From Frigidibacter sp. SD6-1 (GTDB lineage: Bacteria; Pseudomonadota; Alphaproteobacteria; Rhodobacterales; Rhodobacteraceae): a stretch of 64,000 nt of DNA. Below the pieces are notes generated by a model, which was not told where the DNA came from, did no database searches, and worked only from the letters and a program-made list of their open reading frames with translations. The translations under genes were made by a program, and so were the position numbers. Positions 34,126-42,689 of the stretch are shown here, in pieces. The stretch covers positions 29,600 through 93,599 of the forward strand of contig NZ_JARJNR010000010.1 of the NCBI RefSeq assembly GCF_030143255.1, read 5' to 3'. How positions within the stretch are numbered: position 1 is the first letter of the stretch; each line of letters starts with the position of its first letter.

Positions 34126-34946
34126 GCGGGCAAACGACACCCCAAAAAACAAGCGAGGCGGCGCCCGAAGGCCCGCCTCATGATCTTGTCCACGGGAGGG
34201 GCCAGAAGCCTGCCGAAGCACCTAAAGGCAACCTCACCGCGTCTCACGAAGCAATAGATAGCGCCGATGTGGCCACGGATCAAGTTCAAACTCTGACCGA
34301 TCTTAGGGTTCAGAAGCTGTTAACCGACTGCCTGAGCGACCGAAGACTTCAGCGATACGCCCCTGCGGCCGGTGATGCCGGGGTAGCGCGCGAGGACATC
34401 TACCTCTGGAACTGCGACCTGTCCGAGGCATTTCACTTTGCATTGCATATGGCCGAAGTGACCTGCCGGAACAGCATACACAACGCGCTAACGTTCCGTG
34501 ACCAGCGATGGTTCGAAAACCCAACGTTTCTCAAGATCCTGGACCCTGTTCGCAGGAAGGACCTCGACAACGCGATCGCTGATGAGACCGATCAACACGG
34601 TGACGTCATGGACGCCCACCACATGGTTTCGGCTTTGTCTTTCGGGTTTTGGGAGCACCTGACGACCAAGCGGTTCCAGCGTTATCTGTTCCCGAAAGGG
34701 TTTCAGCGGGTGTTCAAGCACGCTCCATGGGACGCCAAGCTGGAAGACTTGCACGACTTGATCGAAAGCGTGCGCCGCTGGCGTAACCGCATCGCGCACC
34801 ACAATGCGATCTTCGACAAAGGCCCATCATCGAAGTACCAAGACGCGTTAAAGCTGATCGCGTGGTCCTCTCCGGACCTAGAGGCATGGGTAGCAACCCG
34901 ATGCCGTGTGAACCAGATTATCAACGCGCGCCCGAAGGGAGAATGA
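34122..34946 (+). CDS. Abi-like HEPN-domain protein
   Basis: A 274-aa protein resembling Abi_2/AbiD-type abortive infection proteins. After a charged, low-complexity N-terminal 50 residues, the domain has ALHMAEVTCRNSIHNAL near 110 and the HEPN RNase-like signature RNRIAHHNAIF near residue 222 (R-x4-H). SALSFGFWEHLTTKRFQRYLF is typical of the family. HEPN proteins cleave RNA and can act as toxins. It overlaps the MTase stop (ATGA) and is 1 nt from the helicase, so its expression is locked to both. Confidence 0.8.
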   Translation: MSGQTTPQKTSEAAPEGPPHDLVHGRGQKPAEAPKGNLTASHEAIDSADVATDQVQTLTDLRVQKLLTDCLSDRRLQRYAPAAGDAGVAREDIYLWNCDLSEAFHFALHMAEVTCRNSIHNALTFRDQRWFENPTFLKILDPVRRKDLDNAIADETDQHGDVMDAHHMVSALSFGFWEHLTTKRFQRYLFPKGFQRVFKHAPWDAKLEDLHDLIESVRRWRNRIAHHNAIFDKGPSSKYQDALKLIAWSSPDLEAWVATRCRVNQIINARPKGE

Positions 34947-34947
34947 C

Positions 34948-37032
34948 ATGGTTGAAATGGTGAACGTTACCTATGGGCGCTCCAACTCGACAACCAACAA
35001 GTTGGGCCAACGCCCGATGCAAGCCCGCGCCTATGCCGCACGAGCGGCGCAGTTCCTTTTGCTCAAAGCGCCGCCGGCCGCTGGCAAAAGCCGCGCGCTC
35101 ATGTTCGTCGCTCTCGACAAGATGCTTCATCAGGGGCTGGAAAAGACGATCGTTTGCGTCCCCGAGACATCGATTGGCGGGTCATTCCGCTCGACGGATC
35201 TGACCCGCTACGGGTTTGAGGCGGACTGGGACGTCGAGGATCGCTGGAACCTCTGTTTAACGGGCGAGGACGCAGACAAGCAGAAGGTCAAGGCGTTTCA
35301 GGCGTTCCTGGAAAGCGATGCCAAGGTGCTGGTCTGCACCCATGCCACATTTCGCTTCGGTTTCGATGAGGTGGCAAGAACTGCGGGTATTGAGGCTTTT
35401 GACAATTGCTTCATAGCCATTGACGAATTCCACCATGTCTCTGCCTCCGACAACAACCGGCTGGGCGTGATCCTGCGCAGTCTGATTTCCCGAGCGGAAT
35501 GCCATGTGATGGCAATGACCGGCAGCTATTTCCGCGGGGATGCGGATCCGGTGTTGCGGCCAGAGGATGAGGATCGGTTCACCAAGATCACCTACAGCTA
35601 CTACGAGCAGCTGGAAGGCTACGAATTTCTCAAGGCACTCGGGATCAACTACGAGTTCTACAAGGGCAATTACGTCAACGGATTGCCAGGGGTGCTGAAC
35701 CCTGACCAGAAGACGATCATCCACATTCCTCACCGGGGGTCGTCCGAGGCATTCGACGACAAGTACAACGAAGTCGGGAAGATTCTCGACCTCTTGGGTG
35801 TCCATGAAGGTCGCGATCCTGAGACCGGATTTGATCTTGTCCGCAGGCCAGATGGGCAGATTCTGAAAATCGCCGATCTGGTTGATGACGGACCAGGCCG
35901 CGACATCGTTAAATCTGCGCTTTCGCGAGAGATCAAAGGCGCTGATGGTCGTCGAGACGATACGGCGGACCGCGAGAAGGTCGACATCATAGTTGCGCTT
36001 GGTATGGCGAAAGAAGGGTTCGACTGGGTTTGGTGTGAACATGCCCTGACGATAGGCTACCGGTCATCGCTTACCGAAATCGTGCAGATTATCGGGAGAG
36101 CCACCCGCGATGCCCCGGGTAAGCCGCGTGCGCTCTTCACCAACCTGGTTGCCGAGCCGGGTGTGGAAACTGGCGTTGTGACAGACGCGGTCAACGATAT
36201 GCTGAAGGCCATTTCTGGTTCTCTGCTCATGGAGCAGGTGTTGGCACCCAACTTCAAATTCTATCGGCGCGAGGATGGCGACGTGCGTGCCCCAGTCGGC
36301 ACTGACGCCGAAGGCAACGTCACCATCGGTATCAGGGGACTGATTGAGCCACCCACTGATCGTGCTAGGGAAATTTGCGAGAAGGACATGCACGACTTGA
36401 TGGCCACCGCTTACCAGGAAATGGATAGACGGGTCCTTTCTCCGGACACAGCGCCAGAGGTCGCCACGCAAATGGTTCTGACGGACATCATCGAGCGTAG
36501 ATACGAGACCCTAGATGAAGAAGAGGCAGAGTCTGTCCGGCAACACCTTGCGGCGCATATGAACGTGCTCACTTTGGCTCGGCGAGAAGCTGAGCGTGGC
36601 TTCGCTGAAGGGCAGTCACCTTTGATCGGAAGCCCCGGCAAGGTGGACGCTTCTGACGACGATGGGGATGACCTCGGAGACAGCGCCCCCAATACGCTGC
36701 TGCAGATGGTCAAAAAATTCATCAACGTCCGCGACATTGATGTTGAGCTGATCGATAGCGTGAACACGTTTCGTGAACGGTTCGAGGTCGCATCGAAGTC
36801 TTTGAACTCAGAGCTTTTGGCACATGTCCAATCGGCGATGGTTGCGTTGCGGGTCAACATGACCGGCGACGAGGCTCGAACCCTCTGGCCGAGGATCAAG
36901 GCGTTCCGGGCCAGTGAAGGACGTGAGCCGAATGTTCATTCCGCCGATCCCCTGGAGAAGCGGATGGCAGAGGCGCTGGCCTGGCTGAAAGCTGAGAAGG
37001 CGAAGCGGCTGCGAGAGGGCGCGATGCAATGA
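34948..37032 (+). CDS. Superfamily 2 DEAD/DEAH-type helicase
   Basis: A 694-aa helicase. Motif I is APPAAGKSRAL near 42, motif II is IAIDEFHHV near 155, motif III is MAMTGSYF near 190, and motif VI is QIIGRATRDAPG near 382, preceded by GYRSSLTEI. The C-terminal 250 residues are acidic and coiled and match no domain I recognise. It would be the translocase or sensor of the operon. The stop overlaps the start of the GIY-YIG gene (ATGA). Confidence 0.85.
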   Translation: MVEMVNVTYGRSNSTTNKLGQRPMQARAYAARAAQFLLLKAPPAAGKSRALMFVALDKMLHQGLEKTIVCVPETSIGGSFRSTDLTRYGFEADWDVEDRWNLCLTGEDADKQKVKAFQAFLESDAKVLVCTHATFRFGFDEVARTAGIEAFDNCFIAIDEFHHVSASDNNRLGVILRSLISRAECHVMAMTGSYFRGDADPVLRPEDEDRFTKITYSYYEQLEGYEFLKALGINYEFYKGNYVNGLPGVLNPDQKTIIHIPHRGSSEAFDDKYNEVGKILDLLGVHEGRDPETGFDLVRRPDGQILKIADLVDDGPGRDIVKSALSREIKGADGRRDDTADREKVDIIVALGMAKEGFDWVWCEHALTIGYRSSLTEIVQIIGRATRDAPGKPRALFTNLVAEPGVETGVVTDAVNDMLKAISGSLLMEQVLAPNFKFYRREDGDVRAPVGTDAEGNVTIGIRGLIEPPTDRAREICEKDMHDLMATAYQEMDRRVLSPDTAPEVATQMVLTDIIERRYETLDEEEAESVRQHLAAHMNVLTLARREAERGFAEGQSPLIGSPGKVDASDDDGDDLGDSAPNTLLQMVKKFINVRDIDVELIDSVNTFRERFEVASKSLNSELLAHVQSAMVALRVNMTGDEARTLWPRIKAFRASEGREPNVHSADPLEKRMAEALAWLKAEKAKRLREGAMQ

Positions 37033-38237
37033 CGCGGCCGAGCTTGGAGGACATATTTTCGGAAGACGATGAATTCGGCCTGTTGGATGTTAGGCTGCGC
37101 GGCAGCCGCGCCCCAGTAGCCTCCGACCAAGGGGCGGGCGCGCTGAGAGAAGTCTCAGCGTTCTTTGAGAAACACGGGCGCGTTCCTGATCCTGATGCGG
37201 TGGACCATGACGAGATGCGGCTCGGTTCGATCTGGGCATCGATCAAGTCTGCGCCGACAGACCAGATGCAGTTGGAGGATCGGTTTGGGCTCCTGGACGA
37301 CAAACCTGCGCAAGTGTTGAAATCTTGGCGAGATGAGCCACAGGGTTCTGAAGTGCCTGCCAGCCTCGATGACATCTTCGATGACGACGAACTTTCGGTG
37401 GATCTGTCACTGATCAACTTGAAACATACGACGCCTGCCGCAGACCGACATTTGCCCGATCATCGGGCGGAATTTGTTCCCTGTAGCGACTTCGAGCAGT
37501 TTGCAGAGCGTTTTGCAGCGGTACAGCAGGCCTTGGAGGCGGGCGATCGCCAAGCGTTGCCAGTAAAGAAATGGTCCGTGATTGAGCCCATAGAAGGCGA
37601 TTTCTTTATCCGCAACGGGCTTCTCGCGATGATAGCTGAGAAATCCGAAATGTCCGCGCGAGGCGGCTCTCGTGACCACAGACTTCGGGTCATCTTTTCC
37701 AACGGCATGGAGAGTGATCCTCTCATGTCTTCGTTCCGCAAGTCGCTCAACGATGATAAAACGGCCCGTATGGTCCAGAAGGTAGGGCTTGGACCCCTCG
37801 ATCCAGACTGGGAAACGGATCAGCTCGAACTTTCCGGGACCATTTACGTCGCTCGGTCACGCTCGGAGGATCCTGCGATCAGGGCGGAGCGAATGATCCT
37901 GCATAAGATCGGTGTGACCAGTCAGGATGTCGCGCGCCGAATTGCAGATGCCCGGAACGATCCCACGTTCTTGCTGGCTCCCGTGGACATCGTCGCGACC
38001 TATGAACTGCAAAACCTGTCCCGCCGCAAAGTCGAGAATCTTCTTCATCGCTTCTTCGCTGCGGCCAGGCCGGCCGAGCTCTATGTGACTGATCGTTTCG
38101 GGAAGAAAGTTTACCCCAAGGAATGGTTCTACGTCTTACCGGACCATGTCGGCCGAGCGGCGAAACTGATCGAAGAAGGGCGCCTTCATCTGTTTGAGTA
38201 TAACGTTCAATCCCAAGAAATCGTTGCGAAGGTTTGA
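37029..38237 (+). CDS. GIY-YIG (T5orf172-type) nuclease-domain protein
   Basis: A 402-aa protein with an acidic N-terminal half (repeated short motifs SLEDIFSEDDEFGLLD and SLDDIFDDDELSVDL, probably interaction peptides) and a C-terminal nuclease domain. GTIYVARSRSEDP, then ILHKIGVTSQDVARRI near 297, the Glu in RRKVENLLHRFF near 338, and KVYPKEWFYV follow the T5orf172/GIY-YIG layout. It is the likely DNA-cutting effector of the operon. It ends 20 bp from the convergent tcmP stop. Confidence 0.82.
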   Translation: MTRPSLEDIFSEDDEFGLLDVRLRGSRAPVASDQGAGALREVSAFFEKHGRVPDPDAVDHDEMRLGSIWASIKSAPTDQMQLEDRFGLLDDKPAQVLKSWRDEPQGSEVPASLDDIFDDDELSVDLSLINLKHTTPAADRHLPDHRAEFVPCSDFEQFAERFAAVQQALEAGDRQALPVKKWSVIEPIEGDFFIRNGLLAMIAEKSEMSARGGSRDHRLRVIFSNGMESDPLMSSFRKSLNDDKTARMVQKVGLGPLDPDWETDQLELSGTIYVARSRSEDPAIRAERMILHKIGVTSQDVARRIADARNDPTFLLAPVDIVATYELQNLSRRKVENLLHRFFAAARPAELYVTDRFGKKVYPKEWFYVLPDHVGRAAKLIEEGRLHLFEYNVQSQEIVAKV

Positions 38238-38257
38238 CCAGGTAAAGGCGCGGCGGG

Positions 38258-39508
38258 CTACCAGCGCGACGGGAAAAATAAGGTCGGTTGGCTAGGTCTG
38301 ATAAGTCGATCTTTGATGGAAATACGCGTTCCAGCCCTTTTCGGCGTCCCGTTGGCCGATAAAACCTCTAGCTCACGCGCTTGTGCCAATTCGGAGAGTA
38401 CCTGAAAAATGTCGTCGTTGGTGCCTGCTGTTCGGTTGCCAATCTCATCCAACAGGCGTGCGACGTCCAACTGCCCATTTTCCATGATTTGGTGAACTTC
38501 GGCTGGCAGGGCGTTTACAAGCTCCGTATTCAACTTGGTTCGATCAATCTCTGAAAAGTTGAAGAGCGAGTCGCAACTTTCGATCAGTCGCGTATCATAC
38601 CCCAAAGAAAATAAGCTTCCCGAACCAATGTGGGTGAAGCTGTTCTGTTCCTGCCAGTGCACACTAAGCATCTTGTCGCGGGCAGCTTGGTGTTGCGATA
38701 GGTGTGCAAGCATCATCCATCGGTTATCTGTGCGCGACCACAGCATGAATGGAGTGAAAAACTTGGCACCACTTTTTGCATGAATGTGTGCCATGAGCGC
38801 GCGCTGTGTCAGTGCGCGGCCCATATGTTCATCTTTTCGCTGTCTCCAATCAGCGATGAAGCGGGAGTCGATGCCAAACTGCTGGTAGAGGGGAAGCTCT
38901 GCCGAAGCGTCCTGGAGGTAGTTCAAGAGGCTATCAATGGCGAAATTGAGTACGACCTCTGCTCTATCAAGGGCAGAAAAGATCGTCTGTATCGCTGACA
39001 TTGGCACGTCGGAGTAGCCAAACTGATCCAAAAAGAAAATCGATCGGCCTTTGCGCTGAGTCTGCGTGATCTCAGCCATGATTGTTGGCAAGTGTTCGAC
39101 AAACTTTCCTTCTAATACAGATATCTGCGGATCGTTCTCTTTGTATCCTCGCCCGCGCAGCTCCCTCTTAAGGGCGGCCACATGCTCGCGTTCGTCATCC
39201 ACAAAGATAAAGCGTGCGTTGATTTCCAAAGGCTTTGCGCGACCTTCGTTCAGTCTTACGGACGCCTCTTCAACAGCATTGAGGAGAACAAGCGGGCTCC
39301 CAGCTCTCGTCCCGTTTCCATCGGAATATGCGCCACCCCCACTGAACCCGTCCACAAGAGTAATATTCAAACGATCTTGTGCTGGGTTACGAACCACTGT
39401 GTCGAAATAGACATCAAGATAGTTCTTGAGGACATCGAGCTTACGCTTAGTGTGTTCTTCAATTCGCGGGAGACTGCCATCGGGTCCCCAGATGAAGTTC
39501 GTCGCCAT
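38258..39508 (-). CDS. tcmP: Three-Cys-motif partner protein TcmP
   Basis: A 416-aa protein of the TcmP family. N-terminal WGPDGSLPRIEEHTKRKLDVLKNYLDVYF leads to a Rossmann-like core VDGFSGGGAYSDG near 53, RFIFVDDEREHVAALK, and IFFLDQFGYSDVP near 147. The core resembles a SAM- or nucleotide-binding methyltransferase-like fold. The family is defined by its pairing with three-Cys-motif proteins, and here that partner is encoded 7 bp upstream in the same operon. The biochemical role is not established. ATG 39508 is preceded by AGGA. Confidence 0.88.
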   Translation of the reverse strand: MATNFIWGPDGSLPRIEEHTKRKLDVLKNYLDVYFDTVVRNPAQDRLNITLVDGFSGGGAYSDGNGTRAGSPLVLLNAVEEASVRLNEGRAKPLEINARFIFVDDEREHVAALKRELRGRGYKENDPQISVLEGKFVEHLPTIMAEITQTQRKGRSIFFLDQFGYSDVPMSAIQTIFSALDRAEVVLNFAIDSLLNYLQDASAELPLYQQFGIDSRFIADWRQRKDEHMGRALTQRALMAHIHAKSGAKFFTPFMLWSRTDNRWMMLAHLSQHQAARDKMLSVHWQEQNSFTHIGSGSLFSLGYDTRLIESCDSLFNFSEIDRTKLNTELVNALPAEVHQIMENGQLDVARLLDEIGNRTAGTNDDIFQVLSELAQARELEVLSANGTPKRAGTRISIKDRLIRPSQPTLFFPSRW

Positions 39509-39515
39509 CCCGTTC

Positions 39516-40274
39516 CTAACTCGTCAACTCTGCCATTATTTCTTTGGGTACGATCTGCCATGGAAAGCCGTTCCACTCCGCTCCTTCGAGAAGCCGTCCG
39601 CCAGACTTTGGCCGGGCGCCCCCCCACTGCTTGAAGAAGAATGCGACTTCATATTTTTCACATGCAATGCGCAATTCCGTTGCCCATGACGGTTCCATCG
39701 GCCTCGCCTTTGGGCCGCTTTCACCCCCGACAATTGCCCATGCTATGCCGCTCAGATCGACGTTCCCGATCCGCCCGAGTAGTGGTTCAAACGAAATAAA
39801 TCGCGCTTCTGAATTGATTTGGCGCAGGTGTTCGATGCGGCTTTTGTGTGCGCTGTCCTCGACGGACACGCCGAGCCAGATGTGTGAAGGGACTTTTTCT
39901 CCAGAATATCTCTTTCTTACGTAGTTTCGCATCAGCGACGAGCGTTTGGTAAGAACCTGATACACATGCCAATTAGCCTTCTCCATCGCGTCAAAAACGG
40001 CATCGATGTGACTGATCGGGATATCTTTGTGAAATAGATCGCTCATTGAGTTGACAAAAATCATACGCGGCTTCTTCCAACGAGCCGGTTGGTCAAGGCG
40101 TGAGGGCCAGAGACGTAGATCAAAGCCTTGCTCATAAGGATGCCCCTCGATACCACGCCACCGCTCCGCAAATCTTTCTGCATAGCAGTTGTCGCAGCCC
40201 GGGCCGATTTTTGTGCAGCCGGTGACAGGGTTCCACGTCGCGTCCGTCCACTCGATTTCAGATTTTTGTGCCAT
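39516..40274 (-). CDS. Three-Cys-motif protein (DUF5131 / phage Gp37-Gp68 family)
   Basis: A 252-aa protein. It has the diagnostic IEWTDATWNPVTGC start and the cysteine cluster CTKIGPGCDNC (C-x6-C-x2-C, near residues 19-29), followed by YAERFAERW. FVNSMSDLFHKDIP, WLGVSVED and IVGGESGPKARPM are also typical. The cysteines suggest a Fe-S cluster or zinc site, and a radical-SAM-like relationship has been proposed for such proteins. ATG 40274 (MAQKSEIEW) is chosen over an upstream TTG. It is the first gene of the pair with tcmP. Confidence 0.88.
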   Translation of the reverse strand: MAQKSEIEWTDATWNPVTGCTKIGPGCDNCYAERFAERWRGIEGHPYEQGFDLRLWPSRLDQPARWKKPRMIFVNSMSDLFHKDIPISHIDAVFDAMEKANWHVYQVLTKRSSLMRNYVRKRYSGEKVPSHIWLGVSVEDSAHKSRIEHLRQINSEARFISFEPLLGRIGNVDLSGIAWAIVGGESGPKARPMEPSWATELRIACEKYEVAFFFKQWGGARPKSGGRLLEGAEWNGFPWQIVPKEIMAELTS

Positions 40275-40398
40275 CCTGCCCAATCCTTTTTGACGGCCAC
40301 TCTACGCTGATTGGCACAAAGAGGGAACATCCAATCTGGGCACTGAGCGTCATGCCGAATCTGCCGATAGTGAACCTCCCAGGCTTTCTACCAACCAT

Positions 40399-41511
40399 TC
40401 ACGTCCTCCCACTTAGGTTCAACCAGTACCTCGTATGGCGTCGCTCACCGGTTCGGCTGAGCGCACCTTTCTCGACCAGGTCCTGCAGATCGCGGGTTGC
40501 GGTTGCGCGTGAAGTTCCGGTGATTTTGAGATAGTTGTCGGCGCTGAGGCCGCCTTTGAAACCGCCAGGGCCTTCCCGGAACATTCGAGCGATGGCCTTG
40601 GCCTGGCGTTCGTTCAACTGGTCCCTGTGACGATCGTAGAAGTGTGCCTTGCTGATGAAGAAGCCGACGCGGTCGAGTGTTGCCTGTTGGGCCTTCAAGA
40701 CAACTTCCGCGAACCAGACGAGCCAATCGGTCACTTGAAGCGTTTTTTGATGCTGCTCGAGCTGGTCGTAGTATGCCTTGCGCTCCTTCTCGATGGTGAA
40801 GGCGAGCGAGATGAGGGTCGGCTGGCCAATGTTCTGCGCCAGCGACTTTTCAGCGAGGGCGCGACCCAGGCGGCCGTTGCCGTCTTCGAATGGGTGGATG
40901 CTCTCGAAATAGAGGTGGCTTAGCCCTGCGCGCGTCAGCGCTGGAAGCGGCTCTGCTCCCCCCGGCCCGGTCTTGTTGAACCAATCCGCGTATCGCTCCA
41001 TCTCAGGCATGACACGCTCTGAGGGAGGCGCTTCGAAATGGATCGTGGGCCGGTCGAGGCGGCCGGAAACGATTTGCATCGCCTCGGCGTGGCGTCGGTA
41101 GGCCCCGATGGTTTCCAACCGACGGTCATGGGACAGGAGCATCCGATGCCAGCGGTACAATGTCTCATGGGTTAGCGGCTCTGCAAAACTGGAATAGACA
41201 TCGACCATCATTTCCGCGACGCCCTGTTCGCGCGGTTTGGCAGGGTAGCTGTCTGGATCGAGGCCTAGATGGCGGCGCAGCGAAGACTGGACACTGAGCC
41301 GATCGAGGATTTCACCCTCGATGGCGCTCGTCTGCATCGCTTCCTCGCTGAGCAGTTCGATGCGGAGTTGCTCGCGCTCCGGCTGGCTGACATGATGGAC
41401 CGCGCCGAGGATTTCCCCGGACGACAGCAGAAATGTCTGCTCGAACGCCTCCAGAGCGGAGGCGTCATACCGGAAATCCGGCCAATCAGGCAGCGTCCAG
41501 TTCCAAGCCAT
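40399..41511 (-). CDS. Fic-domain protein with C-terminal winged helix
   Basis: A 370-aa Fic protein. The inhibitory helix motif SAIEGE is near residue 62, so it is a class with an intramolecular inhibitor. The catalytic motif is HPFEDGNGRLGR near 205, complete with His. C-terminal residues 320-370 look like a winged helix (ADNYLKITGTSRATATRDLQDLVEKGAL). Fic enzymes AMPylate or otherwise modify proteins. A 10-bp-arm palindrome starts directly at the ATG, consistent with autoregulation through the winged helix. It is co-directional with the TcmP pair, 125 bp upstream of it. Confidence 0.9.
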   Translation of the reverse strand: MAWNWTLPDWPDFRYDASALEAFEQTFLLSSGEILGAVHHVSQPEREQLRIELLSEEAMQTSAIEGEILDRLSVQSSLRRHLGLDPDSYPAKPREQGVAEMMVDVYSSFAEPLTHETLYRWHRMLLSHDRRLETIGAYRRHAEAMQIVSGRLDRPTIHFEAPPSERVMPEMERYADWFNKTGPGGAEPLPALTRAGLSHLYFESIHPFEDGNGRLGRALAEKSLAQNIGQPTLISLAFTIEKERKAYYDQLEQHQKTLQVTDWLVWFAEVVLKAQQATLDRVGFFISKAHFYDRHRDQLNERQAKAIARMFREGPGGFKGGLSADNYLKITGTSRATATRDLQDLVEKGALSRTGERRHTRYWLNLSGRT

Positions 41512-41538
41512 GAGTTATAGACATCCTTTCTATAACTC
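41512..41538 (-). promoter_or_regulatory. Perfect palindrome at the fic start, likely operator
   Basis: GAGTTATAGA (41512-41521) and TCTATAACTC (41529-41538) are perfect 10-bp inverted arms with a 7-nt spacer. The element touches the fic start codon (41511). Its AT-rich arms contain TATA-type -10 candidates, so a bound protein would block initiation. Confidence 0.65.
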
Positions 41539-41631
41539 ATATCTAGACCACTTCCGAGGCATAGAAGTCAACTCTATCGCTCAAAGGACCTGCGGGATGG
41601 GGTGACCCACAAACCGACGCGAGGCCTTGAA

Positions 41632-41871
41632 CTATGCCTTTTCAAGGTGCGTCAGACCTTGCTGACGCGGTCTGGGGGCCTTCGGATCGGCGGGGTTTTG
41701 TTCCGGCGCTTGAATGAATGGTTCATAGCGAACGTCCGCTATGGCGCCGTCGAACCAGGCAGGCTGCACGTCACCATTGTTCCATTGGTAAAGGTAGCCA
41801 ACCAGATTCTCAGATGTCTTGCAGAGGATGCGCATGATCGGTTCGCCAGTCAGGCGGGGCTTCGTGTTCAT
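41632..41871 (-). CDS. Small conserved hypothetical protein
   Basis: A 79-aa protein with a strong AGGAGG ribosome binding site before its ATG at 41871. The core ILCKTSENLVGYLYQWNNGDVQPAWFDGAI is a compact beta-like module. The C-terminal third is Pro/Lys-rich. It lies between fic and virC2 on the same strand. No function is recognised. Confidence 0.65.
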   Translation of the reverse strand: MNTKPRLTGEPIMRILCKTSENLVGYLYQWNNGDVQPAWFDGAIADVRYEPFIQAPEQNPADPKAPRPRQQGLTHLEKA

Positions 41872-42031
41872 AATGCGTTCCTCCTAAATGGACCTCGCAA
41901 CTCGTCACTACTGAGGTCTGAAATTCCTGTTAGCCGGTGTTAGGACTAGGTTTCTGCAACTGCAAGATGAACCGTCCCGGGTGGGCAAAAATCCACCGGC
42001 GAAATGCAAGTTGTCTTTTCAGATAGGTATC

Positions 42032-42679
42032 TTACGGCACGTTCGGTTCATGCGGCGATGCAGCACGAATGGCAATTTCTTCCAGGATCGCATCGATCTC
42101 GCCCCAGATGAGCGGTTCCACCTGGCCACGGATCAGGGCCCATTTACTCAAGACGTCGAGCGGGTCTTGTTCGCGGAGGAGCATACCCAGGCTTGCCGCA
42201 TTTACAGCCAGAGATGTCCGGGCCTGCCACTGTGTGTTGCGAGTGCGTCGCTCCTCCGCGACTGGGGCGAAGACCGGCGACAGTTGCCAGCCTTTGACTG
42301 CACGGCGCAGGGCGGCACGCACCACATGCGCCGGCTCAACACCACAAGTCTCCAGCGCTGCTTCCTGTCGTTCGAGTGCGTTGACCCTGATGTCGATCTT
42401 GCGGGTCGGGCTCTTGGTCGCGGTCGATACGGGAGCATTCAGGTTGGTATGCGGGTCAGAGCTTTCCGCGGTGACTTGGTGCGGCGCCACGGCACCTTCC
42501 GGCACACACTCTGACTCGTGCCGATCAGCGTCAACGTCAGCGTCAACGGCCGGGGTGCCTGTCTTTGTTGCTGTGACCTGTGCCTCATCTTCCTTCCCGG
42601 GAATCTCGCGGTCACCCTGTTGCAGGGTGGCGGCGTAGGCTGGGTCGGGCCTGGTGATGGTCGGGATCTTCTTGCGCAA
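42032..42679 (-). CDS. virC2: VirC2-like conjugation accessory protein
   Basis: A 215-aa protein with a disordered, acidic N-terminal half and a C-terminal domain like VirC2. The domain holds RKIDIRVNALERQEAALETCGVEPAHVVRAALRRA (ribbon-helix-helix-type) and LIWGEIDAILEEIAIRA. VirC2 binds near the transfer origin and boosts relaxase processing together with VirC1. I chose a TTG start at 42679 (GAGG 8 nt upstream), after the virC1 stop; longer frames would overlap virC1. Length and position next to a ParA-like gene support the call. Confidence 0.7.
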   Translation of the reverse strand: MRKKIPTITRPDPAYAATLQQGDREIPGKEDEAQVTATKTGTPAVDADVDADRHESECVPEGAVAPHQVTAESSDPHTNLNAPVSTATKSPTRKIDIRVNALERQEAALETCGVEPAHVVRAALRRAVKGWQLSPVFAPVAEERRTRNTQWQARTSLAVNAASLGMLLREQDPLDVLSKWALIRGQVEPLIWGEIDAILEEIAIRAASPHEPNVP

Positions 42680-42689
42680 TCGGCTGTCC

